From: GCA-020356105 sp964347475
GTDB lineage: Bacteria; Pseudomonadota; Alphaproteobacteria; UBA8366; JADFVY01
NCBI GenBank assembly: GCA_964347475.1
Contig: CAYFYY010000006.1
Span: 1-64,000 of the forward strand
Direction: 5' to 3'
Length of the DNA: 64,000 bases
Made by a program: the position numbers and the translations under genes. Shown piece after piece: positions 45,611-54,106 of the stretch. Position 1 is the stretch's first letter. Every line of letters begins with the position of its first letter. Under the pieces are notes generated by a model. That model was not told where the DNA came from. It saw only the letters and a program-made list of their open reading frames with translations, and did not search any database.

Positions 45611-45802
45611 GAATTTTCCTCCCTCCGTGGCTCCTCGTAGTGCCTGTCTCGACTGCGGCCACTGCCAGCGCCGTACAGCAGGCTTGTCCGAAACGCAGGT
45701 TTCCGCGAGTTTCGAAATTACCGACAGCTATCAAACTTTTGTGGTCGATTCGCCCTTTCGGCTGTTATATCAGGCATCACGACAGAAGACCGGGGCACCC
45801 GC

Positions 45803-46843
45803 ATGACAGGGGATATGGAGGATTTCAGGGGGCTGCTCGGCAAGGTTGCCGATGGCAAGCCGCTGACCGAAGCGGAATCGGAACGCGCCTTCGACATCAT
45901 GATGTCCGGCGACGCGACGCCGTCGCAGATGGGCGCGTTCCTGATGGCGCTGCGGGTGCGCGGCGAGACTGTTGCGGAGATCACCGGCGCCGTGCGCGTG
46001 ATGCGGGCGAAGGCGGTCCCGATGCCGGCACCGAAGGATGCGATTGATATCGTCGGCACCGGCGGCGACGCGTCCGGCACCTACAACGTGTCCACCGCGG
46101 CGGCCCTGGTGGTGGCCGGCTGCGGCGTGCCGGTCGCCAAACACGGCAACCGCGCCGCCTCGTCGAAATCGGGATCGGCCGACGTATTGTCAGCCCTGGG
46201 CGTCGACATCGAGGCGGATTTCGCGAAGGTCGAGCAGGCAATCGGTGAGGCGAAGATCGGCTTCCTGATGGCGCAGCGGCACCATGGCGCGATGCGGAAT
46301 GTCGGGCCGACGCGCGTCGAGCTTGGCACGCGCACGATCTTCAATCTTCTGGGCCCGCTGTCCAATCCCGCCGGCGTCAAGCGGCTGCTCGTCGGCTGCT
46401 TCTCGCGCCACTGGATCGAACCGATGGCCGAAGTACTCGGCAAGCTCGGCGCCGAGCGGGTCTGGGTGGTGCATGGTGGCGACGGGCTGGACGAGCTGAC
46501 CACGACGGGGGTCAGCTACGTCGTGGAATACAAGGACGGTGCCATTTCCGCACTCGAGGTCACGCCGGAGGATGCCGGCATCGCCGAGGCCCGACCGCAG
46601 GACCTCAAGGGCGGAACGCCGGAAGAGAATGCCGTCGCCCTCCGCGCCGTCCTCGATGGGACGCACGGCGCCTACCGCGATATCACTGTATACAATGCGG
46701 CGGCCGCCCTGTTGATCGCCGGCAAGGCGTCGGATTTGCGCGACGGCGCGAAACAAGCCGCCGCCGCAATCGATTCGGGCAGGGCCAAGGCAGCGCTCGA
46801 CAAGCTGGTCGCGATCGCCGGGCTTGCGGCGGAGCAACGATGA
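45803..46843 (+). CDS. trpD: Anthranilate phosphoribosyltransferase
   Basis: 346 residues. Phosphoribosyl-pyrophosphate loop DIVGTGGDASGTYNVSTA, anthranilate-binding KHGNRAASSKSGSADVLSALG and MRNVGPTRVELGTRTIFNLLGPLSNPA. It joins anthranilate to PRPP. A second ATG four codons in is possible. The 192-base gap upstream is shared with the divergent DUF1330 gene and should hold a promoter. Overlaps trpC by four bases. Confidence 0.96.
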   Translation: MTGDMEDFRGLLGKVADGKPLTEAESERAFDIMMSGDATPSQMGAFLMALRVRGETVAEITGAVRVMRAKAVPMPAPKDAIDIVGTGGDASGTYNVSTAAALVVAGCGVPVAKHGNRAASSKSGSADVLSALGVDIEADFAKVEQAIGEAKIGFLMAQRHHGAMRNVGPTRVELGTRTIFNLLGPLSNPAGVKRLLVGCFSRHWIEPMAEVLGKLGAERVWVVHGGDGLDELTTTGVSYVVEYKDGAISALEVTPEDAGIAEARPQDLKGGTPEENAVALRAVLDGTHGAYRDITVYNAAAALLIAGKASDLRDGAKQAAAAIDSGRAKAALDKLVAIAGLAAEQR

Positions 46844-47643
46844 GCGACGTCCTGTCCCGCATCTGCGCCGAAAAGCGCGACCATGTCGGGGTCGCAAGAC
46901 GGGCTGTCCCGCAGGCCGAAATTGAGGCGCGTGCGGCCGCCGCGACGCCGCCGCGCGGATTCGCGAATGCGCTGGCTGCCGCGCTGGCCGCTGGCCGGTA
47001 CGGGCTGATCGCCGAAATCAAGAAGGCGTCGCCCAGCAGAGGGCTGATCCGTGCCGACTTCGATCCGCCGGCACTGGCCCGGGCATACCGCGACGGCGGC
47101 GCGTCATGCCTGTCGGTATTGACCGATGGGCCTTATTTTCAGGGGCGCGACGAGGACCTGGTGGCGGCCCGCGGGGCTTGCGACCTGCCGGTCCTGCGCA
47201 AGGATTTCATGCTGGAGCCCTATCAGATATACGAGTCGCGGGCGCTCGGCGCCGACTGCATCCTGCTGATCATGGCGGCGGTCGGCGACGATCAGGCCAC
47301 CGAGCTGGAGGACGTTGCCCGCGCGCTCGGCATGGATGTTCTGGTCGAGGTGCACGATGCCGCCGAGATGACGCGAGCCCTGAATCTGCGCTCGCGCCTG
47401 CTCGGCATCAACAACCGCAATCTCAAGACACTGACCGTCGATCTCGCGACGACCGAAGCGCTGGCGCCGACGGTACCGGCGGGCCATATACCGGTCTGCG
47501 AGAGCGGCCTTCACGAGCCGGCCGACCTCGCCCGCATGGCGCGGGCCGGCGCGCGGTGCTTCCTGATCGGCGAGTCGCTCATGCGGTCGGCCGACGTCGC
47601 GGCGGCGACGGCGCTGTTGCTCGCCGACCCCGTGCAGGCCTGA
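46840..47643 (+). CDS. trpC: Indole-3-glycerol phosphate synthase
   Basis: 267 residues, TIM barrel. Catalytic and binding stretches: LIAEIKKASPSRGLIRADFDP, CLSVLTDGPYFQG, VLRKDFMLEPYQIYESRALGADCILLI, GINNRNLKTLTVDL and CESGLHEPADL. It closes CdRP to indole-3-glycerol phosphate. Coupled to trpD by ATGA and followed by moaC after 16 bases. The trpF, trpB and trpA genes are not in the window. Confidence 0.96.
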   Translation: MSDVLSRICAEKRDHVGVARRAVPQAEIEARAAAATPPRGFANALAAALAAGRYGLIAEIKKASPSRGLIRADFDPPALARAYRDGGASCLSVLTDGPYFQGRDEDLVAARGACDLPVLRKDFMLEPYQIYESRALGADCILLIMAAVGDDQATELEDVARALGMDVLVEVHDAAEMTRALNLRSRLLGINNRNLKTLTVDLATTEALAPTVPAGHIPVCESGLHEPADLARMARAGARCFLIGESLMRSADVAAATALLLADPVQA

Positions 47644-47659
47644 CGAGGGTAAGACCGAG

Positions 47660-48136
47660 ATGGCAGAGTTCACCCATTTCGACAAACAGGGCAAGGCGCA
47701 AATGGTCGACGTGTCCGGCAAGGACGTGACCGAGCGCACCGCCACGGCGAGCGGCAGCGTCATCATGCAGCCCGAGACCATCGCCATGATCGTCTCAGGC
47801 GGCGTGAAGAAGGGCGATGTGCTCTCGGTCGCACGGCTGGCCGGCATCATGGGCGCCAAGCGCACCCCGGACCTGATCCCGCTGTGCCATCCCCTTCCTC
47901 TCAGCTCGGTGACCGTCGACCTGACGGTGGACGAGGCACGCAACGCGGTTGATATCAGCGCGACCTGCAAGCTGGCCGGCCGCACCGGGGTGGAGATGGA
48001 GGCGCTCACCGCCGTTGCCGTCGCCGCGCTTACCGTCTACGACATGTGCAAAGCCGTCGATCGCGGCATGCGCATCGCCGATATCCGGCTCACGCACAAG
48101 GCCGGCGGCAAGTCGGGCGAGTTCAGGGCGCGCTGA
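47660..48136 (+). CDS. moaC: Cyclic pyranopterin monophosphate synthase MoaC
   Basis: 158 residues. Family marks FTHFDKQGKAQMVDVSGKDVTER, PLCHPLPLSSV (metal/substrate histidines) and MEALTAVAVAALTVYDMCKA. It forms cPMP in molybdenum cofactor synthesis with MoaA, which is elsewhere. Overlaps moeA by one base (TGATG). The trpDC-moaC-moeA-lexA order is common in alphaproteobacteria. Confidence 0.96.
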   Translation: MAEFTHFDKQGKAQMVDVSGKDVTERTATASGSVIMQPETIAMIVSGGVKKGDVLSVARLAGIMGAKRTPDLIPLCHPLPLSSVTVDLTVDEARNAVDISATCKLAGRTGVEMEALTAVAVAALTVYDMCKAVDRGMRIADIRLTHKAGGKSGEFRAR

Positions 48137-49353
48137 TGCTGTCGGTCGACGAGGCACTGGCGCGCATCCTCGCCACCCTCAAACCGCTGCCGGCAGAGCA
48201 GGTCGGCGTTGCCGACGGACTCGGCCGCGTCCTCGCCGAGGATGTCGCCGCGCGTCGCAGCCAGCCGCCCGCCGCGGTGTCGGCGATGGACGGTTACGCC
48301 GTCCGGGCCGCCGACGTCGCGACGGTTCCGGTCACACTCAAGGTCATCGGGCAGGCGCCGGCCGGCGATGCGTTCTCCGGCACCGTCGAGGCCGGTGAGG
48401 CGGTTCGCATCTTCACCGGCGGGCCGGTGCCGGACGGCGCCGACGCCATCGTCATCCAGGAGAACACCAAACCCGGCGACGGCACGGTCTCGGTGCTCGC
48501 GAGTGCCGAAAAGGGACGTTTCGTGCGCCCGGCCGGTCTTGATTTCAGGGCCGGCGAGGTACGCCTGAAGGCAGGCCGGGTGCTGACCGCACGTGATGTC
48601 GGGCTTGCCGCAGCGATGAATGTGCCGTGGCTGATGGTGCGCCGGCGGCCGCGGGTCGCGATCCTCGTGACCGGCGACGAAGTGGTGATGCCCGGCGATC
48701 CCGTCGGACCGAGCCAGATCGTCAGTTCCAACAGCATCGCGCTCACCGCCGCCGTCCGCGTCTTCGGCGGTGAGCCCTGCATGCTGGGAATCGCCCCGGA
48801 CGATCGGGATGCCCTTGCCACCATGGCCGCAGGCGCTGCCGGGGCGGATCTGCTGTTGACCAGCGGCGGCGCCTCGGTTGGCGATCACGACCTCGTGCGC
48901 AGCGTGCTCGGTGAGATCGGGTTCGAACTCGATTTCTGGAAGATCGCGATGCGCCCGGGCAAGCCGCTCATCTTCGGCCGAGTCGGCACTACGCCGGTGC
49001 TCGGCCTGCCGGGCAATCCCGTCTCGGCGCTCGTTTGCGCGATGGTCTATCTGCGGCCGGCGCTGTGCCGGATGCTCGGTTCCACCGAGGTGGAGGCGGC
49101 GCCCCGCCTGACGGCTCGGCTGGCCGAGCCGCTGGCGGAGAACGATGAGCGACAGGACTATCTGCGGGCGGCACTGGGCAATGGCCCGGACGGGGGTCTC
49201 GTTGTCACGCCCTTCGCCCGCCAGGACAGCTCCATGCTGGCAACACTCGCGGCGGCCGACTGCCTGATCGTCCGGGCGCCGCATGCGCCGTCTCTGGATG
49301 CCGGCGCCATCGTCGAAGTCCTTCCGATTCCTGGAAGTCTTCTGTCGGCGTGA
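48136..49353 (+). CDS. moeA: Molybdopterin molybdenumtransferase MoeA
   Basis: 405 residues from the ATG of TGATG at the moaC stop; upstream extension is inside moaC. AVSAMDGYAVRAADV, FTGGPVPDGADAIVIQE, TGDEV, SGGASVGDHDLV and GLPGNPVSALV are the standard MoeA blocks. It inserts molybdate into the adenylylated pterin. The 209-base gap after it carries the lexA promoter. Confidence 0.95.
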   Translation: MLSVDEALARILATLKPLPAEQVGVADGLGRVLAEDVAARRSQPPAAVSAMDGYAVRAADVATVPVTLKVIGQAPAGDAFSGTVEAGEAVRIFTGGPVPDGADAIVIQENTKPGDGTVSVLASAEKGRFVRPAGLDFRAGEVRLKAGRVLTARDVGLAAAMNVPWLMVRRRPRVAILVTGDEVVMPGDPVGPSQIVSSNSIALTAAVRVFGGEPCMLGIAPDDRDALATMAAGAAGADLLLTSGGASVGDHDLVRSVLGEIGFELDFWKIAMRPGKPLIFGRVGTTPVLGLPGNPVSALVCAMVYLRPALCRMLGSTEVEAAPRLTARLAEPLAENDERQDYLRAALGNGPDGGLVVTPFARQDSSMLATLAAADCLIVRAPHAPSLDAGAIVEVLPIPGSLLSA

Positions 49354-49381
49354 AAAAAGCGTCGCACCCCCAGGAAATTCC

Positions 49382-49435
49382 TTGACCCCCTATTAGAACT
49401 AAACTAGAACATGTATCGATGTTTTGGTTTTGTTC
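49382..49435 (+). promoter_or_regulatory. lexA promoter with LexA boxes
   Basis: -35 TTGACC (49382-49387), 17-base spacer, -10 TAGAAC (49405-49410). The LexA box GAAC-N7-GAAC (49396-49410, reverse complement of the alphaproteobacterial GTTC-N7-GTTC) covers the -10. A second, one-mismatch box GTTT-N7-GTTC lies at 49421-49435, over the start region. Transcription would begin about 49417-49420, leaving a leader of roughly 145 bases. Confidence 0.75.
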
Positions 49436-49562
49436 TATATGTGGTAGCCGCCGGCTCGCGGACCACTAGGACGGAACCAGGCGCAGCCACGGAAGCTAAG
49501 GGCAGTCCGGAGACCGAGGCTCGACCGGGAGGGGCAAGGCGACCAAGGGGGACAAACCGGCC

Positions 49563-50228
49563 ATGCTGACACGCAAGCAATACGAATTACTCAATTTCAT
49601 CAACGAACGTCTCGAATCGACCGGGGTTTCGCCGTCCTTCGATGAAATGAAGGATGCGCTCAATCTAAAGTCGAAATCCGGGATCCATCGCTTGATCACC
49701 GGCCTGGAGGAACGCGGCTTTATCCGCAGGTTGCCGCATCGCGCCCGGGCCCTGGAAGTTACCCGCCTGCCGGAGAATATGGGCGGCCAGGCGCGGGGCA
49801 ACATCGTCCGGCCCGACTTCAAGGGAAGCGCGGCAACCGTGGGCGAAAGCGCGACTCTGCCGCTCCTCGGCCGAATCGCCGCGGGCACGCCGATCGAAGC
49901 GTTGCGCGACAGTTCCTCGGACGTTGACGTACCGGCGAATCTCGTGGGGGGCGGCAATCACTATGCGCTCACCGTCGAGGGGGATTCGATGATCGACGCC
50001 GGCATTTTCGACGGCGATACCGTGCTGATCAAGAGCTGCGATACTGCGGAGAACGGAACCATCGTCGTCGCGCTGATCGATGACAGCGAAGTCACGCTGA
50101 AACGCCTGCGCCGCAAGGGGGCGTCGATCGCCCTGGAGGCCGCGAACCCGGCGTATGAGACGCGGATCTTCGGCCCCGACAGGGTCAAGGTGCAGGGGCG
50201 CCTCGTCGGACTGATCCGCGCCTATTGA
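49563..50228 (+). CDS. lexA: SOS repressor LexA
   Basis: 221 residues. N-terminal winged HTH (SPSFDEMKDALNLKSKSGIHRLI), self-cleavage bond A107-G108 in RIAAGTP, catalytic S142 in EGDSM and K180 in EVTLKRL. RecA filaments on damaged DNA trigger its autocleavage. The two boxes upstream show autoregulation. Its 3' end overlaps the convergent comEC by seven bases. Confidence 0.96.
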   Translation: MLTRKQYELLNFINERLESTGVSPSFDEMKDALNLKSKSGIHRLITGLEERGFIRRLPHRARALEVTRLPENMGGQARGNIVRPDFKGSAATVGESATLPLLGRIAAGTPIEALRDSSSDVDVPANLVGGGNHYALTVEGDSMIDAGIFDGDTVLIKSCDTAENGTIVVALIDDSEVTLKRLRRKGASIALEAANPAYETRIFGPDRVKVQGRLVGLIRAY

Positions 50229-52393
50229 CTCACGCGCCGGTCGCGCGGTTGCCGGCGGAGATTGCGTTCCGCAAGGGACGACCAGGGCCGGTTTCCTTGC
50301 ATTTGCGCGACCGTGCGAATGCTCACCCTCCCCCGCTTCACCCAGAGTGCGGTGGTTCCGCCGCGCCATAGATCGAATCGGTCGATCAGCAGCTTCGGAC
50401 TCGGGCATCGCGTGCGGACCGGCACGGCGCTGATCACCACGTCGGACCGCCGACAATCATCGTCCAGGGCGCGGCCGTCCCGCAACAGTGCGATCTCAAG
50501 CCCCGCGACACGGTATGTGCAGCCGAGCCTGTCACATACGAGCCTCGAATCCGGGGTACCTCCGGCCTCCGGCCAGGTATCGGCGGTCGACTGCCCGCTG
50601 CGTTCCAGCCAAATGCTCGCTCGGAAACGCTCCCGTTTGCCATGCGACAGGCTCAACCGGCCATCGGCGAGGCGCGCTGCCATCAGACGTGCATCGCCGG
50701 AAACGATGATGTCCGGCCCCGGCGTCAACGGAATCGTGGCGACGCCGACCGCAATGGCCGTCAAGCCCAGGTAACGCCACCGGTATCGCCACAGGCACAG
50801 CCAAAGGCCGCCGACGGCGACGAGGACGAGGCCGGCCAGCGGCATCGCCGCGACATGCCGGACGGCGCCCGGCCAATCCGCAACAGAGCCCGCAACCCAC
50901 AGGACGGCATCGATGCCCCACCCCATCGCCGTCAGGGCGGGCCCCTCCAGACCCAGCGGCATCAGAATCGCCGCCAGCACGCCCCACGGCATGATCCACA
51001 GCGCGGTCACCGGGACCGCCAGCATATTTGCGGGCAAACCGTACATCGCGATGCGCCCGAAATGGTGCAGGCCGATCATCCCGGTCGCCACGCTGGCGAC
51101 GATGGTCGTCGCCGCGACACCGACCGTGTAGGCAAGGATCCGGCCGGCAATTCCGCCGGGCAGCATCGCGCGCAGACTCTGCAGTCGTCCCCGCACGGCC
51201 TCGTAGAACGCGACCAGTGCGATCACCGCGGCGAACGACATCTGGAAGCTGGCACCGAGCAGGCTTTCCGGCGCCAGCAAGAGAACCGCAACAGCGGCCC
51301 AGGCCACCAGTCGCATGGAGATTGCCTCGCGATCCAGCAACACCGCGATCAGGACCAGGCCGGTCATCAGGAACGCGCGTTGGGTCGGAACCGTTGCGCC
51401 GGCAAGGAGGAGATAGCCGAGACTTCCCGTGAGCGCCGCGACGGCGGCCCATTTCTTGATCGGGTGACGCAGGGCCAGCCGCTCGGACAGCGCGAGCAAC
51501 GCGCGCACGCCGAAGAACAGGGTGGCGGCCACGAGGCCGAGATGGAGGCCGGAGATCGCGAGCAGATGCGCAAGCCCCGAATCGCGCATCGAATGCAGCG
51601 TCCGCTCGGAAATCGCGCTGCGGTCGCCGGTCATCAGCGCCGCCGCTACGGCCCCGGTCTGGCCCGGCAGCGTCTGCCGGATCCGTTCGGCCATGCGATA
51701 CCGCAGGCTGGCCATCACGAGCCGCACCGAGGACGTGTCGTCACCCGGCACTGCCCGGATCGGCGCCAATGCGAACCCCGTCGCGCCCAACCCCCTGAAC
51801 CAGGCGGTGCGCTGGAAATCGAACGCGCCCGGCATGGCCGGCGCGAACGGTGGCGAGAGTCTGGCGAAAACGTCGATCCGGTCACCAACCGCGGGATGGT
51901 CGCCGCGGCGGAGCTTGACGCGCACCCGCCGTGGCGTTTGCTCCGGCGCGTGATCTTGCAGCCGGACCTGTTCCAGCGTCACCCGCGTCCCGTCGGGCAG
52001 GCTCTCCACTTGGACCACGACGCCGACAACGGGGGCCGGCCCGTAGCGGCCATCCAGCACCGGCGCCGCCGCCAGGTGGCTGCGCAGCTGCGCCCCCATG
52101 AAACCGCCGGCAATCAGGGCGCAGCTGAGGCCGCCCAGCAGCAAGGCCGGACTTTGCCGTCCCGCAAGCGCAAGCGCCAGTCCGCCGACGAGGGCTGCTG
52201 CGCCGGTCCAGCCCGCGGGCTCGTCGGCAAGTGCGAAATACAGCCCGATGCCCGCGCCCAGCAGCACCGGCACCCAAAGTGGCCAGCGCTCGCGTTCGGC
52301 GAGCACAACCGCGCCCAGCGCTGCGCTCAGCCGGAGCATCAACTCGGCCGCCGGCCCTGAGCCGCGCGAGTTCGGTGCGGCGCGTTCGGTCAT
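50222..52393 (-). CDS. comEC: ComEC/Rec2 family DNA-uptake channel protein
   Basis: 723 residues from ATG 52393. N-terminal hydrophobic segments, a DUF4131/OB-like soluble region (about 120-210: GVVVQVESLPDGTRVTLEQV) and the Competence domain with MRDSGLAHLLAISGLHLGL plus eight or more helices. The C-terminus (about 590-723) lacks the HxHxDH motif of the beta-lactamase-like domain, so it is the short alphaproteobacterial form. It would pass single-stranded DNA through the inner membrane. Standard lexA-comEC-gltX order. Confidence 0.88.
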   Translation of the reverse strand: MTERAAPNSRGSGPAAELMLRLSAALGAVVLAERERWPLWVPVLLGAGIGLYFALADEPAGWTGAAALVGGLALALAGRQSPALLLGGLSCALIAGGFMGAQLRSHLAAAPVLDGRYGPAPVVGVVVQVESLPDGTRVTLEQVRLQDHAPEQTPRRVRVKLRRGDHPAVGDRIDVFARLSPPFAPAMPGAFDFQRTAWFRGLGATGFALAPIRAVPGDDTSSVRLVMASLRYRMAERIRQTLPGQTGAVAAALMTGDRSAISERTLHSMRDSGLAHLLAISGLHLGLVAATLFFGVRALLALSERLALRHPIKKWAAVAALTGSLGYLLLAGATVPTQRAFLMTGLVLIAVLLDREAISMRLVAWAAVAVLLLAPESLLGASFQMSFAAVIALVAFYEAVRGRLQSLRAMLPGGIAGRILAYTVGVAATTIVASVATGMIGLHHFGRIAMYGLPANMLAVPVTALWIMPWGVLAAILMPLGLEGPALTAMGWGIDAVLWVAGSVADWPGAVRHVAAMPLAGLVLVAVGGLWLCLWRYRWRYLGLTAIAVGVATIPLTPGPDIIVSGDARLMAARLADGRLSLSHGKRERFRASIWLERSGQSTADTWPEAGGTPDSRLVCDRLGCTYRVAGLEIALLRDGRALDDDCRRSDVVISAVPVRTRCPSPKLLIDRFDLWRGGTTALWVKRGRVSIRTVAQMQGNRPWSSLAERNLRRQPRDRRVSQ

Positions 52394-52500
52394 CCCTGAT
52401 CCGACCCTGTGGTGGCGAAAACGATTTTGCCGCATTGCCGCGCGATGTGCTACATCCGCCCGGATTTCACGCGCACCTGAAGCAATGCCGAGGACACAGC

Positions 52501-53925
52501 ATGACGGTCACGACCCGATTCGCGCCGTCGCCAACTGGCTTTCTGCACATTGGTGGCGCCCGAACCGCCCTGTTCAACTGGCTGTTCGCGCGCCATCACG
52601 GCGGACGTTACTTGCTGCGCATCGAGGACACGGACCGCGAACGATCGACGCCGGAAGCGATCGCGGCAATTCTCGAAGGCCTGGAATGGCTTGAACTCGA
52701 CTGGGACGGCGACGTCATCTATCAGTCCGCCAACCGCGAACGGCATGCCGCAGTGGTGCAGTCGCTGCTCGACAAGGGCCGTGCCTACCGGTGCTATTGC
52801 ACCCCGGACGAGCTGGCGGAAATGCGCGAACTGGCCAAAGCGGAAGGCCGGCCGGTGCGATATGACGGCCGCTGGCGGGACCGTGACCCCTCCGAAGCAC
52901 CGGACGGCGTTCCGCCGGCGATTCGCCTGAAGGCGCCGCAGGATGGCGAGACCGTCATCTCGGATGCCGTCCAGGGCGAAGTGCGGATCACCAACGCACA
53001 GCTCGACGACATGGTACTGCTGCGTAGCGACGGCGCGCCGACATATATGCTGTCCGTCGTCGTCGACGACCACGACATGGGGATCACCCACGTCATTCGG
53101 GGCGTCGACCATTTGACCAACGCGGCGCGGCAAATCCAGCTTTTCAGCGCCCTGGAATGGGACGTTCCGGAGTTCGCCCATGTCCCGCTGATCCATGGCC
53201 CGGACGGCGCGAAACTCTCGAAACGACACGGCGCACTGGGTGTCGAGGCCTATCGCGACATGGGCTACCTGCCCGAGGCGATGCGCAACTATCTGCTCCG
53301 ACTCGGCTGGGCGCATGGCGACGAGGAAATCATCGATACGGCGCTGGCGGTCAAGTGGTTCGATCTGGCCGGGGTCGGCCGCTCGCCGTCACGGTTCGAC
53401 GTCGCCAAGCTGGAAAACCTGAACGGGCACTACATGCGTGAAGCCGACGACGAGCGGCTGCTCGGGCTCATCCTGCCGAAGCTGGCCGCCCAGCTCGGCC
53501 ATGAGGTCGATCCGGTCGGCCGGCAGCGCCTGCTTGCCGGCATGAATGGATTGAAGCAACGTGCGAAGACATTAATCGAATTATCTGATAATGCCCTGTT
53601 TTACGTTGCACGCCCTGAATTCCCGTTGGCCAACCCGAAGGCTGCGAAACTGCTCGAAGGTGATGGAGCCAGCCTCCTTGCCGAGGCCACGGCCCGGCTT
53701 GCGGCACACGACTCCTGGGATCCGCACGCTCTGGAGACGCTGGTCCGCGACATGGCGGCAGAGATGGGAATCGGCCTGGGGAAAATCGCACAGCCGCTGC
53801 GGGCCGCCCTGACCGGGTCCAACGCGTCGCCCGGAATCTTCGAAATCATGCAGATCCTGGGGCGCGACGAGAGTCTCGCCCGCCTTGCCAATGCGGCCAA
53901 GGCAGCCGCGCCTCAGACCTCCTAA
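52501..53925 (+). CDS. gltX: Glutamyl-tRNA synthetase
   Basis: 474 residues from ATG 52501; the frame extends upstream through comEC without sense. HIGG at 16-19 stands for the HIGH motif in TRFAPSPTGFLHIGGARTAL, and KLSKR near 238-242 for KMSKS. IEDTDRERSTPEAI and YCTPDELAEMR are family marks. It charges tRNA-Glu and probably tRNA-Gln. A 40-base AT-rich patch with TTA codons at 53572 and 53581 lies in the anticodon-binding part. Confidence 0.95.
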   Translation: MTVTTRFAPSPTGFLHIGGARTALFNWLFARHHGGRYLLRIEDTDRERSTPEAIAAILEGLEWLELDWDGDVIYQSANRERHAAVVQSLLDKGRAYRCYCTPDELAEMRELAKAEGRPVRYDGRWRDRDPSEAPDGVPPAIRLKAPQDGETVISDAVQGEVRITNAQLDDMVLLRSDGAPTYMLSVVVDDHDMGITHVIRGVDHLTNAARQIQLFSALEWDVPEFAHVPLIHGPDGAKLSKRHGALGVEAYRDMGYLPEAMRNYLLRLGWAHGDEEIIDTALAVKWFDLAGVGRSPSRFDVAKLENLNGHYMREADDERLLGLILPKLAAQLGHEVDPVGRQRLLAGMNGLKQRAKTLIELSDNALFYVARPEFPLANPKAAKLLEGDGASLLAEATARLAAHDSWDPHALETLVRDMAAEMGIGLGKIAQPLRAALTGSNASPGIFEIMQILGRDESLARLANAAKAAAPQTS

Positions 53926-53979
53926 CCGGCGATCCCCGATGATCGCCCTGCGCCGCGGCAAACAGGCGCACCATTATGT

Positions 53980-54016
53980 GAGCAAATTTGCTCCGCGACC
54001 GCCCGCAGGATATGAT
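53980..54016 (+). promoter_or_regulatory. gltA promoter with palindromic operator
   Basis: -35 TTGCTC (53988-53993), 17-base spacer and -10 TATGAT (54011-54016). The perfect 14-bp palindrome GAGCAAATTTGCTC (53980-53993) covers the -35. The gltA ATG is 91 bases beyond the -10. Confidence 0.55.
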
Positions 54017-54106
54017 ATTTTCGCGCCAGCCAGGATGCGGCAGCGCAGCGTCGCGCTTCGGCCAACGTGCCCCGCATCGTTTTCGTAAACATTTCATGAG
54101 GTTGCC

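Noticed and set aside
45690..45718. CGAAAC/GTTTCG inverted repeat upstream of trpD
   Set aside because: Six-base arms with a 14-base loop are weak and not tied to a promoter I can define.
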